DNA from: Rhodobacteraceae bacterium M385
GTDB lineage: Bacteria; Pseudomonadota; Alphaproteobacteria; Rhodobacterales; Rhodobacteraceae
Direction: 5' to 3'
Length of the DNA: 64,000 nt
NCBI GenBank assembly: GCA_025141835.1
Contig: CP081102.1
Span: 2,542,001-2,606,000, forward strand
The first letter of the stretch is position 1. Every line of letters starts with the position of its first letter. Below are positions 8,536 through 17,040 of the stretch, in pieces. Both the position numbers and the translations under genes were made by a program. The notes below the pieces were generated by a model. It had not been told where the DNA came from. It saw only the letters and a program-made list of their open reading frames with translations, and searched no databases.

Positions 8536-10092
8536 ATGAACCGCCTTCTCACCGCTAGCGTCCTTGCGCTGGCCACCGCACTTCCTGCGCAGGCTGAAAC
8601 CTTCCGCTGGTCCGCCACCACTGATCCGCAAACCATGGACCCCCACGCGGTTTCCTCTGCGCCTGTGTTGGGATTCCTTAACAACGTTTACGAAGGCCTC
8701 GTGCGTCGTGGCCGTGACATGGCGATCGAACCTGCCTTGGCCGAAAGCTGGGAACCCCTGCCCGATGGCGCGGGCTGGCGCTTCAACCTGCGCCAAGGCG
8801 TGAGCTTCCATGATGGCGCGGCGTTCAACGCCGATGACGTGCTGTTCAGCTACGAGCGGGCGTCCTCGGAAGATAGCGACGTGGCCAGCTGGTTCGCTGT
8901 CGTTTCGGGCGTCAATGTGGTGGATGAATATACCGTTGATATCCTTACCACTTCTCCGCAGCCGATCTTCCCTGACAGCATCGCCAACTGGATGATGATG
9001 GATAGCGATTGGGCCGCAGCAAACGGGGCCGAGCGCCCTGCCCGCGACACCGAGAACTTCGCCACCCGCAACGTCAACGGCACCGCCGCCTTCATGCTAC
9101 AAAGCCGCCAGCCCGATCTGGAAACCGTGCTTGTGCCCTTCGACGGCTGGTGGGGCGAGGTCGAGCATAACGTGACCGAGGCGATCTTCACGCCGATCCA
9201 GAACTCTGCCACCGCCGTGGCCGCCCTTCTGGCCGGTGACGTTGACCTGATCGACCCTGTACCGGTGCAAGACGCAGACCGTGTCAACGCCTCTGACGGG
9301 GTGCATGTGCTGTCGGGCATCGAGGCCCGCGTGATCATGCTGGGTTACGGCCATGACCACGAAACACTGCTGAGCGGGGAAGACAACATCTTCGCCGATG
9401 TCCGTGTGCGCCAAGCCGTGGCCCATGCGATCAACGTTCCTGCAATTTTGCAAGCGATCATGGGCGGCAATGCGGAAGAGGCCAGCCAGCTTGTCTCCCC
9501 CGCCATGCGCGGCTTCTCCGAAGCCAACGCAGCACGTCCCGCCTATGATCAAGACCTCGCCCGGTCGCTGATTGCCGAAGCGGGCGCCGACGGGGCCACC
9601 TTTAACCTGTCCTGCCCCAACGACCGCTACCTCAATGACGAGGCCGTGTGCCAAGCCGTTGTGGGCATGTTGGCGCAAGTGGGCCTGAACGCTCAGCTCG
9701 AAACCATGCCCGTGTCCAACTACTGGCCGGAACTGCGGGCCGATAACTACGACATGTACCTTCTGGGTTGGTCGCCCGGCACGTTTGATGCCGAGCACCC
9801 CCTGCGGTTCCTCGTTCACACAAACGGAGAGCGTTTGGGCACTTGGAACTTTGGCGGCTATTCCAACCCCCGCATCGACGAGATGCTGCCCCTGATCCAG
9901 TCCGAGATTGACCCAGATGCCCGTCAGGCAATGCTGGATGAGGCCGCGGCCATCGTGCAGCAGGATGCGGTTTATAACACCATGTACGTGCAGCCTCTGC
10001 TGTGGGGTGTCGCCGACGGGATCGAACTGACGCAACGTCCTGACAACTTCTTCATCCTGCGTTGGGTAACAATGGGTCTTCCGGTAGAATAG
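8536..10092 (+). CDS. ABC transporter solute-binding protein, family 5 (second copy)
   Basis: 518 residues with a Sec signal peptide (MNRLLTASVLALATALPAQA), mature start ETFRW, and the DppA/OppA landmarks MDPHAVSSAP, QGVSFHDGAAFNADDVLFSYER, ATRNVNGTAAF and VRQAVAHAINVPAI. The ATG at 8536 has GGAGAG nearby and begins the signal peptide; the longer frame from 8491 adds an unlikely hydrophilic prefix. It leads the permease and ATPase genes (10292-14666), although a hairpin-rich 199-nt gap intervenes. It is a paralogue of the gene at 6115. Confidence 0.9.
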   Translation: MNRLLTASVLALATALPAQAETFRWSATTDPQTMDPHAVSSAPVLGFLNNVYEGLVRRGRDMAIEPALAESWEPLPDGAGWRFNLRQGVSFHDGAAFNADDVLFSYERASSEDSDVASWFAVVSGVNVVDEYTVDILTTSPQPIFPDSIANWMMMDSDWAAANGAERPARDTENFATRNVNGTAAFMLQSRQPDLETVLVPFDGWWGEVEHNVTEAIFTPIQNSATAVAALLAGDVDLIDPVPVQDADRVNASDGVHVLSGIEARVIMLGYGHDHETLLSGEDNIFADVRVRQAVAHAINVPAILQAIMGGNAEEASQLVSPAMRGFSEANAARPAYDQDLARSLIAEAGADGATFNLSCPNDRYLNDEAVCQAVVGMLAQVGLNAQLETMPVSNYWPELRADNYDMYLLGWSPGTFDAEHPLRFLVHTNGERLGTWNFGGYSNPRIDEMLPLIQSEIDPDARQAMLDEAAAIVQQDAVYNTMYVQPLLWGVADGIELTQRPDNFFILRWVTMGLPVE

Positions 10093-10099
10093 GCCCGTT

Positions 10100-10197
10100 G
10101 CGCCCCGCGCCGCCCCTTCGGGCGGCTTTGGGCCGCGCAACCTTGGGGGAATAATCCCCCAAACCCCACAATCGAGAGGGGCTTCAAGGCCCCTCTC
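10100..10197. repeat. Cluster of intergenic hairpins between binding protein and permease
   Basis: Three stem-loops follow each other: CCGCCCCTTCGGGCGG (about 10110-10125), TTGGGGG/CCCCCAA (10143-10149 with 10156-10162) and GAGAGGGGC/GCCCCTCTC (10174-10182 with 10189-10197). None has a clear U-run. They may attenuate or stabilise the mRNA so that the binding protein is made in excess over the membrane components, a common pattern in ABC operons. The repeat-family status is a guess. Confidence 0.45.
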
Positions 10198-10291
10198 AAA
10201 CTCTCCCCACGTCGGCGCTTGGTTCACAGGTTCGCCAGAACCCTCAGGTCGCGGCTTGACCCGTCACCTCTTCACAGCGCAGAACCGTTGA

Positions 10292-11320
10292 ATGCTTAGT
10301 TTCATCCTCAAACGTATCGCCCAGTCCATCCTCGTCCTTCTGGTCGTGGGGCTTGTGGCCTTTGCCATGTTCCGGTTCGTGGGCGACCCCGTCGATACGA
10401 TGTTGGGTCAGGAACGCACGGTCCAAGATATCGAACGGCTGCGCGAAGTCCTTGGGCTCAATAAGCCGTTCTTCGTGCAATACTGGGACTTCCTCGTGCG
10501 TGCCGTGCAGGGCGATTTCGGGATTTCCTACCGCCAAGGCCGCCCCGTCGCCGAGATCATCATCGAACGGCTTCCCGCCACGCTGGAACTGGCCCTTGTG
10601 TCGGGCCTGATCGCGTTGGGGATGGGCATTGTTCTGGGGATTTTCACCGCCATTCGCCGCGATGGATTCTGGGCCAATTTCATCATGTCCGCCAGTTTGA
10701 TTGGCGTATCCCTGCCCACATTCCTGATCGGCGTGCTGCTGATCTATGCCTTTGGCGTGGGCCTTGAGGTACGCATTCCCTTCACGGACATCACCTTCAA
10801 TACCGGGGGGATGCCGATCTTTGGACGCGGCGATACGCGCCCTGTCTTCGGCTGGGTTGGCGGATGGAACTCGGGCCTTGCCACTTGGGACGGCCTGCAA
10901 AGCATCGTCCTTCCGGCGATTACCCTGGGCCTCTACCAAATGACACTTATCATGCGCCTCGTGCGGGCCGAGATGCTGGAGGTGCTGCGCGCCGACTACA
11001 TCCGTTTTGCCCGTGCCCGTGGGCTTTCAGACCGGGCGATCAACTTCCGCCACGCCCTGAAAAACACCATGGTCCCAGTGATTACCGTGACGGGCCTGCA
11101 ACTGGGCTCCATCATCGCCTTTGCGATCATTACCGAGACGGTCTTTCAATGGCCCGGTGTCGGGCTTTTGTTCATCAACGCGATCCAGTTCGTCGATATC
11201 CCCGTGATGGCGGCCTATCTGATGCTGATCTCTGTCATGTTTGTGGGGATCAACCTGATCGTGGACCTCCTTTATGTGGCGATTGACCCGCGCCTGCGCG
11301 TGGATGGGAAAACGACATGA
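10292..11320 (+). CDS. ABC transporter permease, DppB/OppB type
   Basis: A 342-residue inner-membrane protein. The first transmembrane helix is at about residues 9-31, followed by a periplasmic segment and five more helices. The EAA loop for ATPase contact is visible as VLRADYIRFARARGLSDRAINFRHALKN near residues 230-258. Homologous to the B permease of dipeptide importers. Its stop overlaps the next permease start by 4 nt (ATGA), so the two are translationally coupled. Confidence 0.93.
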   Translation: MLSFILKRIAQSILVLLVVGLVAFAMFRFVGDPVDTMLGQERTVQDIERLREVLGLNKPFFVQYWDFLVRAVQGDFGISYRQGRPVAEIIIERLPATLELALVSGLIALGMGIVLGIFTAIRRDGFWANFIMSASLIGVSLPTFLIGVLLIYAFGVGLEVRIPFTDITFNTGGMPIFGRGDTRPVFGWVGGWNSGLATWDGLQSIVLPAITLGLYQMTLIMRLVRAEMLEVLRADYIRFARARGLSDRAINFRHALKNTMVPVITVTGLQLGSIIAFAIITETVFQWPGVGLLFINAIQFVDIPVMAAYLMLISVMFVGINLIVDLLYVAIDPRLRVDGKTT

Positions 11321-12267
11321 GCGATACTCCTCCTACCCCCGCGCCCAAGGCCAAATCCCGCCTTGCCCGAGCGCTCGATAGCGATGTGGGCTACGCCTTC
11401 CTCCATTCCCCCGTGGCGCTGGTCTCGGCGATTGTGACCTTGGTGCTGGTCCTTGCGGCCATCTTCGCCCCTTGGATTGCGCCCCATGACCCGTTCAACC
11501 CGGCGTCCCTCAACCTGATGAACGGGCTGACGCCCCCCGGCACGCCCTCTCCCTTCACCGGGGACAGCTTCATTCTGGGCACCGATGACCAAGGCCGCGA
11601 TGTCTTCTCGACCATCCTGTTCGGCCTGCGGATTTCGCTGTTCGTGGGCTTTGCGGCCGTGTCCTTCGCGCTGATCCTGGGCGTTACCCTGGGCCTGATA
11701 GCCGGCTATGTGGGCGGCTGGACCGAGACGATCATCATGCGCATCGCCGATATCCAGCTGACCTTCCCCTCCATCCTTGTGGCGCTTCTGATCTCGGGGA
11801 TCGCCAAGGGCGTCACCCCGATCGAGTACCGCGACGAGATGGCCCTGATCGTGCTGATCTTCGCCATTGGCCTGTCGGACTGGGTGCAATTCGCCCGCGT
11901 CGTGCGCGGCGCAACCTTGGTGGAGCGTAACAAGGAATACGTTCAGGCCGCCCGCCTGATTGGCCGCTCGTCCTTCGTCATCATGGCGCGCCACATCCTG
12001 CCGAACGTGCTGTCTCCGGTGCTGGTCATCGCCACGATCTCGCTGGCATTGGCGATCATCGCCGAGGCGACCTTGTCCTTCCTCGGCGTCGGTGCACCGC
12101 CCACCGAGCCTTCCCTCGGCACCCTGATCCGCATCGGTCAGACGTTCCTGTTCTCCGGCAAATGGTGGATTCTCGTCTTCCCCGCCGCCACGCTCCTTGT
12201 CCTCGCGCTCGCCGTTAACCTTCTCGGCGACTGGCTCCGTGACGCCATCAACCCGAGGTTGCGCTGA
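11317..12267 (+). CDS. ABC transporter permease, DppC/OppC type
   Basis: A 316-residue inner-membrane protein with the characteristic OppC N-terminal domain (a first helix near residues 34-54, then FAPWIAPHDPFNP), the GTDDQGRDVFSTILFG motif and an EAA loop ERNKEYVQAARLIGRSSFVIMARHILPN. It pairs with the upstream permease to form the channel. Its stop codon shares one base with the start of the next gene (TGATG). Confidence 0.93.
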   Translation: MSDTPPTPAPKAKSRLARALDSDVGYAFLHSPVALVSAIVTLVLVLAAIFAPWIAPHDPFNPASLNLMNGLTPPGTPSPFTGDSFILGTDDQGRDVFSTILFGLRISLFVGFAAVSFALILGVTLGLIAGYVGGWTETIIMRIADIQLTFPSILVALLISGIAKGVTPIEYRDEMALIVLIFAIGLSDWVQFARVVRGATLVERNKEYVQAARLIGRSSFVIMARHILPNVLSPVLVIATISLALAIIAEATLSFLGVGAPPTEPSLGTLIRIGQTFLFSGKWWILVFPAATLLVLALAVNLLGDWLRDAINPRLR

Positions 12268-12962
12268 TGACCTACGGGAACCCTCCCCTGCGTGAGGGCA
12301 ACCACAAGTGGTATCGCAACAAAACTTGGTCAGACGAGATCGCGACCGCCTTTTTGGCCAAACTCTCGCGCTGCCGATCTGCCCGCGATAGCTTTCTGTC
12401 GATCCAGATCCATTACTTGCACGACCGTTTGCCCGAGGTCGCATTACGCCTCGCGGATTTCTATTTCGAAACCCGCAAAGAAGATTGGGACGATGGTCGG
12501 GTCTGGATGGCCATGATGACTGCTCATCAGATAATAGGGGACGACGAGGCGATGATGGATTTCGCCCTTCGCGCCTTGGAATGGCAGAAAAGCAACCCTA
12601 ACCACATCATCAACATCAACCTTGAATACGCTGTGCTGGTCGCCACCTCTGCCAAGCATGAGGCTTTCGACCGAGCATTGGCCGCCTTGGCCGATCACGA
12701 AGAATATCTAACCTTTGCCTTGGACCGGTTGAAATTCAACCTCAGCCACGCGCTGATCGCTGCCCATCGGGGTGACCCGGCGAATGCCCGACGTTATGCG
12801 CAATCGGCCCTGGACGCGGTGGCTCAATCAGAGCCCGATTTGCCAAGCCACCCACACATTGGGCTGGTGGATGAATTGGACCCGCGTCTTCTCTCCCAAC
12901 TCGAACACATCGCGCGCACCGGTACTATTCCGGCCTCTGCCCGCACAGCTGAGGTGACGTAA
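12267..12962 (+). CDS. Unknown helical, TPR-like cytoplasmic protein inside the ABC operon
   Basis: 231 residues with no signal peptide or membrane helix, rich in A, L, D and H in a helical-hairpin pattern (for example WMAMMTAHQIIGDDEAMMDFALRALEWQ and ALIAAHRGDPANARRYAQSALDAV) that looks like degenerate tetratricopeptide repeats. It is sandwiched between permease and ATPase with start/stop overlap upstream and no gap downstream, so it must be co-expressed with the importer. Dipeptide-type importers do not normally contain such a gene. A role as adaptor or in substrate processing is only a guess. Confidence 0.7.
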   Translation: MTYGNPPLREGNHKWYRNKTWSDEIATAFLAKLSRCRSARDSFLSIQIHYLHDRLPEVALRLADFYFETRKEDWDDGRVWMAMMTAHQIIGDDEAMMDFALRALEWQKSNPNHIININLEYAVLVATSAKHEAFDRALAALADHEEYLTFALDRLKFNLSHALIAAHRGDPANARRYAQSALDAVAQSEPDLPSHPHIGLVDELDPRLLSQLEHIARTGTIPASARTAEVT

Positions 12963-14666
12963 ATGCCCCTGCTTGAAATCGAAAACCTCACCGTTGAATT
13001 CCCCACCCGCCGCGCGCTTTTCACAGCCGTTAAAGCCGCTAACCTTTCGGTGGAGCCGGGCGAAATCCACGGGCTTGTGGGCGAATCCGGCGCCGGCAAA
13101 TCCACCATCGGGGCCGCCGTCATGGGCCTTCTGGACCGTCCCGGCCGCATCGCGGGCGGGATCATCCGCTACAAGGGTGAGGAAATCTCGGGCCTTGATG
13201 CCGACGCCATGCGGTCCCTGCGCGGCAAGAAGATTTCGATGATCTTCCAAGATCCGTTAACGTCGTTAAACCCTCTGTTCACCGTGCGCCAACAGTTGGT
13301 TGAGACGATCTCTGAACATCTCGACGTCACAGCGGATGAGGCCAACGACCGCGCCCGTGCCCTGATCGACCGTGTCGGCATTCCCGATCCTGAGGCGCGG
13401 CTTGACCAATACCCGCATCAATTCTCGGGCGGGATGCGACAGCGCGTGGTCATCGCCTTAGCGCTTTGTTCCGAGCCTGATGTCATCATCGCCGATGAGC
13501 CCACGACCGCGCTTGATGTGTCGATCCAAGCGCAAATCCTTGATCTGATTAAGGAACTTTCTACTGAGCGCCAAGTTGGCGTGATCCTGATTACCCATGA
13601 TATGGGCGTGATCGCCGACACGACCGACAAGGTCACGGTCATGTATATGGGAGAGGTTGTGGAATCTGGCCCCACCGCGCAGATCCTTGGCCAGCCCGCA
13701 CACGAATACACCAAATCGCTGATCGCCGCCGTGCCGCGCCCGACGCGCAAATTGCACCGCTTCCCGCTGATTTCCTATGGCGGGCGGGTGATGGAATTCG
13801 CGATCGAGGACCTCAAGCGGAACTGGCCCGAGGTTCAGATCGACCGCTCCAAATCCTTGGTGCAGGCCGATGGGATCACCAAACGCTTCGTGCAGACCCG
13901 TGCGATCCTGCCTCGTAACCGCAAGATGTTCACCGCCGTGGACGCCGCGACCTTCGACATCAAGGAAGGCGAAGTGTTTGGATTGGTTGGGGAATCCGGC
14001 TCGGGTAAATCCACCATCGCCCGGATGATTGCCGGGCTTTACAAGGTCGATGGCGGCGAGGTTTCTTTTGATGGCAAGCCCGTTTCCAACCAGCCCGGCG
14101 GCGTGCCTGATTGGTATCGCAAGCAGATCCAGATGATTTTCCAAGACCCCTATTCGTCCCTGAACCCTCGGATGCGGGTGGATGAGATCATCGCAGAGCC
14201 CGCCCGTCACCATGGGCTTTTAACGGGCAAAGCGTTGAAAGATCGGGTGAACGAATTGCTTGACCGGGTCGGTCTGGGGGCGCAGGCGGGGTTGAAGTTC
14301 CCGCACGAATTTTCCGGCGGTCAACGGCAGCGAATTTCCATCGCGCGGGCCTTGGCGACCCAGCCGCGCTTCCTGATCTGTGATGAACCGACGAGCGCGC
14401 TTGATGTTTCGATCCAGGCGCAAATTCTTAACATCCTTAAGGATCTGCAAGAGCATCTTGGGTTAACCATGCTGTTCATCTCTCACGACCTGCCCGTGGT
14501 GCGCCAGATGTGTGACCGGGTCGGCGTGATGAAGAATGGGGAGCTGGTCGAAGTGGCTGAAACAGAGGCTCTGTTCGCCTCTCCCCAGCATCCCTACACG
14601 CAGCAACTTCTGTCTCTGATGCCGCGCCTTGATGGCCTGTCCGACGAGGGGCTATCCGTGGCGTGA
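12963..14666 (+). CDS. Fused double ATP-binding protein of a dipeptide-type ABC importer
   Basis: 567 residues combining the two ATPases normally encoded as DppD and DppF. First half: Walker A GESGAGKST near residue 40, signature FSGGMRQR and Walker B VIIADEPTTALD. Second half: Walker A GESGSGKST near residue 345, signature FSGGQRQRISIARAL and Walker B FLICDEPTSALD. Each half is followed by the oligopeptide-transporter C-terminal stretch (HPYTQQLL near the end). It energises the two upstream permeases. Confidence 0.95.
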   Translation: MPLLEIENLTVEFPTRRALFTAVKAANLSVEPGEIHGLVGESGAGKSTIGAAVMGLLDRPGRIAGGIIRYKGEEISGLDADAMRSLRGKKISMIFQDPLTSLNPLFTVRQQLVETISEHLDVTADEANDRARALIDRVGIPDPEARLDQYPHQFSGGMRQRVVIALALCSEPDVIIADEPTTALDVSIQAQILDLIKELSTERQVGVILITHDMGVIADTTDKVTVMYMGEVVESGPTAQILGQPAHEYTKSLIAAVPRPTRKLHRFPLISYGGRVMEFAIEDLKRNWPEVQIDRSKSLVQADGITKRFVQTRAILPRNRKMFTAVDAATFDIKEGEVFGLVGESGSGKSTIARMIAGLYKVDGGEVSFDGKPVSNQPGGVPDWYRKQIQMIFQDPYSSLNPRMRVDEIIAEPARHHGLLTGKALKDRVNELLDRVGLGAQAGLKFPHEFSGGQRQRISIARALATQPRFLICDEPTSALDVSIQAQILNILKDLQEHLGLTMLFISHDLPVVRQMCDRVGVMKNGELVEVAETEALFASPQHPYTQQLLSLMPRLDGLSDEGLSVA

Positions 14667-14686
14667 CACGCCGTGCCCAATTCGCA

Positions 14687-14708
14687 ATTGATATACCATT
14701 GATATACC
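14687..14708. promoter_or_regulatory. Tandem 11-bp direct repeat before the AhpD-like gene
   Basis: ATTGATATACC occurs twice back to back (14687-14697 and 14698-14708), 27 bp before the start codon at 14735. The one-turn spacing and AT-richness in GC-rich DNA suggest an operator or promoter element. No matching regulator was recognised. Confidence 0.4.
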
Positions 14709-14734
14709 CCCACGCCTGATTTTCGGAGGAATCC

Positions 14735-15310
14735 ATGCCGCAACCCGACCACGTCTCTATCTACGATCTGCCCGATTTCGACAGCCTCGACGATGACACG
14801 AAGCGGTATTTTGAGGTCTGCCAAGAGAAGCTGGGGATGGTGCCTAACGTGTTGCGGACCTTCTCGGTTAACCAAGAAAAGCTGCGGGCCTTTGGGCAGT
14901 ATTATAACACGCTCATGCTCGGAGAGAGCCGGTTAACCAAGCTGGAACGAGAGATGGTCGCCGTGGTCGTCTCCTCGGCAAACCGTTGTTTTTATTGCCT
15001 TGTGGCCCATGGCCAGGCGGTACGGAAGATGTCCGGTGACCCGCAGTTGGGCGAGATGCTGGTGATGAACTACCGCGTCGCAGAACTGCCCGAGCGTCAG
15101 AAAGCGATGCTCGATTTCGCGTGGAAATTAACCACCGCCCCTTGGGAAGTCGCCGGCGAAGAACGCGCCAAGCTAGAGGCCGTGGGCCTGAGCCAGGACG
15201 AAATCTTCGACCTTTCTGACGTGATCGCGTTCTTCAACATGTCCAACCGCTTCGCCATCGCGTCCGACATGATGCCGAACCCGGAGTATCACGCGATGGA
15301 CCGGGAATAG
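14735..15310 (+). CDS. AhpD-like peroxidase-related protein
   Basis: A 191-residue carboxymuconolactone-decarboxylase/AhpD-fold protein of the uncharacterised peroxidase-related type. The motif is E73...C85-FY-C88-LVA-H92, the redox cysteine pair plus proton-relay residues of alkylhydroperoxidase D. Presumed to reduce peroxides or act as a disulfide reductase in the cytoplasm; the partner is unknown. The start is certain (AGGAG 7 nt upstream). It is preceded by an 11-bp tandem repeat that may be its operator. Confidence 0.85.
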   Translation: MPQPDHVSIYDLPDFDSLDDDTKRYFEVCQEKLGMVPNVLRTFSVNQEKLRAFGQYYNTLMLGESRLTKLEREMVAVVVSSANRCFYCLVAHGQAVRKMSGDPQLGEMLVMNYRVAELPERQKAMLDFAWKLTTAPWEVAGEERAKLEAVGLSQDEIFDLSDVIAFFNMSNRFAIASDMMPNPEYHAMDRE

Positions 15311-15320
15311 CGTCTACTTA

Positions 15321-16844
15321 TCAGTCGGTTAACCCACGCGCCGCCGCGCGGGTTCCCGGCCCGATATCACCGTCGATCGCCATCGTGTATAGCCCGCGTT
15401 CCTGCAAAATTGTCTGAAACGCCCGCGCCGTGGCCCCGTCCCAACGGGGCGTTTGGCCGTCGATCGTGCCGCGAAGATCGTCCATATCGACCTCTCCGCT
15501 TTCCAGCGCAGTGATGTAGTCAGCGGCGGCTAATTCCGGGTTCGCGGGCCGTCCGATGCCCTGTTCAAACAGGAAGCCACGCGCCGCGATCCCACTGGGA
15601 TCGCCCGTCTCGGCCAGCGCCTCGACCCAGCCGCCGCGAAGGAAATCATTGGCGGGAACGCCCTCTGCCCCATCGGAATAAAGGGCGATAAGATCTTGAA
15701 CCGCCTCGACATTTCCATCGCTGGCTAGGGTCACAAGTAGCGGCACCGCGCGGCGGGCATTGGGCACACCCAAGGCCTCATCAACGCCGCCGGGCACCCC
15801 TTCGCCGTTCAAAAAGGTCTGTGCAAGGTTGTATTGCGCAAAGGGATACCCCGCTTCGGCGGCCATGCGCATCAGGCGCACCATTTCACCGCTGTCGGCC
15901 TCTACGCCGCGTCCAAGGCGGTACATGAAGGCCAGTGTCGCCATGCCAGCGGGATCACCCAGATCAGCAGCTTGTCTATAGTATTCAACGGCTTGCGCTG
16001 CATCTTCGCGGATGGGGCGCAGGCCGAAATTGTGGTAATCGCCCAAGCGCGTCATGGCTGCCGCAACGCCCGCCTCGGCGGCGCGTTCATAAAGCGGTAC
16101 GGCCCGGCGGTGACGCCCGGCCGCTTGCGCAGCCGTGGCCAGATGGTAGAGCGGCGCGCCCTCCTCTGGTAGCGCTTCCGCTGCGGCGCGGCACGCGGGG
16201 AATGCTGCGCGTAACGCATCGAGCGCGGCTGCTTGTTCTTCCTCAGTCGTATAGTTTTCGGCGGAAGGTTCCCCTGCAATTTCAATACATTGCGCCAACG
16301 CGGCCTGAGCGGCAGCGGCCTCGGCAGCGCGGGCGGCGCTCTCGGCCGCTAACACCTCAAACGCACTGGAAGCCTGCTCTACCGCCTCGGCCCGCTCAGC
16401 GGCGGCTGCCGCTTCCAAGGCCGCCGCTTCCGCCCGTGCCGCGCTTTCTGCCGCCAATGCTGCAAAGGCCGATGTGGCGTCTTCAACCGCTGTAGCTCGC
16501 GCCTCTGCGGCCTCCGCTTCCGCCCGCGCGGCGCTTTCAGCGGCCAGTGTTTCAAAGGCCGATGTGGCGTTTTCAACCGCTGTAGCGCGCGCCTCTGCGG
16601 CTTCTGCTTCCGCCCGCGCGGCGCTTTCAGCGGCCAGTGTTTCAAAGGCCCCCAAGGCATCCTCAACCGCTCCGGCGCGTTCTTGGGCCAAATCCTCCTC
16701 GGTCGGAGCCCGCAAAGCCAACAGCGCAGCCACCGCCTCTTCCGCGGCCGCGGCGGCATCGTCGCTTTGGGCAAATACGCCTGTCGCGTTCAGGGCTAGG
16801 GCAGAAATCAAGCTGATCCGTAGGACGGCTTTGGGCAACAACAT
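15321..16844 (-). CDS. Secreted Sel1-repeat protein with alanine-rich coiled coil and C-terminal peptidoglycan-binding-like motif
   Basis: 507 residues: a signal peptide (about 1-26, ending GVFAQ), then about 150 residues of very Ala/Glu/Arg-rich helix built from 30-residue repeats (AFETLAAESAARAEAEAAEA), then Sel1/TPR-like repeats (LGDYHNFGLRPI, AGMATLAFMYRLGRGV, AQYNLAQTFLNGEGV), and a terminal segment AFQTILQERGLYTMAIDGDIGPGTRAAARG resembling the peptidoglycan-binding type 1 fold. Likely periplasmic and envelope-associated. The ATG at 16844 starts a proper signal peptide, so the longer frame to 16949 is rejected. Confidence 0.75.
   Translation of the reverse strand: MLLPKAVLRISLISALALNATGVFAQSDDAAAAAEEAVAALLALRAPTEEDLAQERAGAVEDALGAFETLAAESAARAEAEAAEARATAVENATSAFETLAAESAARAEAEAAEARATAVEDATSAFAALAAESAARAEAAALEAAAAAERAEAVEQASSAFEVLAAESAARAAEAAAAQAALAQCIEIAGEPSAENYTTEEEQAAALDALRAAFPACRAAAEALPEEGAPLYHLATAAQAAGRHRRAVPLYERAAEAGVAAAMTRLGDYHNFGLRPIREDAAQAVEYYRQAADLGDPAGMATLAFMYRLGRGVEADSGEMVRLMRMAAEAGYPFAQYNLAQTFLNGEGVPGGVDEALGVPNARRAVPLLVTLASDGNVEAVQDLIALYSDGAEGVPANDFLRGGWVEALAETGDPSGIAARGFLFEQGIGRPANPELAAADYITALESGEVDMDDLRGTIDGQTPRWDGATARAFQTILQERGLYTMAIDGDIGPGTRAAARGLTD
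16411..16680 (-). repeat. Three tandem 90-bp coding repeats
   Basis: Units 16411-16500, 16501-16590 and 16591-16680 are near copies; the last two differ by only a few bases in their first two thirds. A more degraded copy lies just below 16411. They encode the 30-residue coiled-coil repeats of the Sel1-type protein and could change in number by slippage or recombination. Confidence 0.85.
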
Positions 16845-17040
16845 CGGGTGCAATCCTTCAGTAAAATCAATTCTTGAAACGATAGACAGCGTGTTTGCGT
16901 GAGTCGATACCAACCCGCATTCGCCCCGTAAAAAGCACTTAAAAAACACTGGTCAAGGCCATCGCCCTGAGGCACCTTCTCTTAACGAATTTACGTTAAG
17001 GAATAAGTCACTGTCACAGCCCCTGAACACCGAAGAACGC

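Noticed and set aside
10244..12444. Long minus-strand frames across the permease genes
   Set aside because: Shadow translations with His/Gly/Asp bias; permeases are clear on the plus strand.
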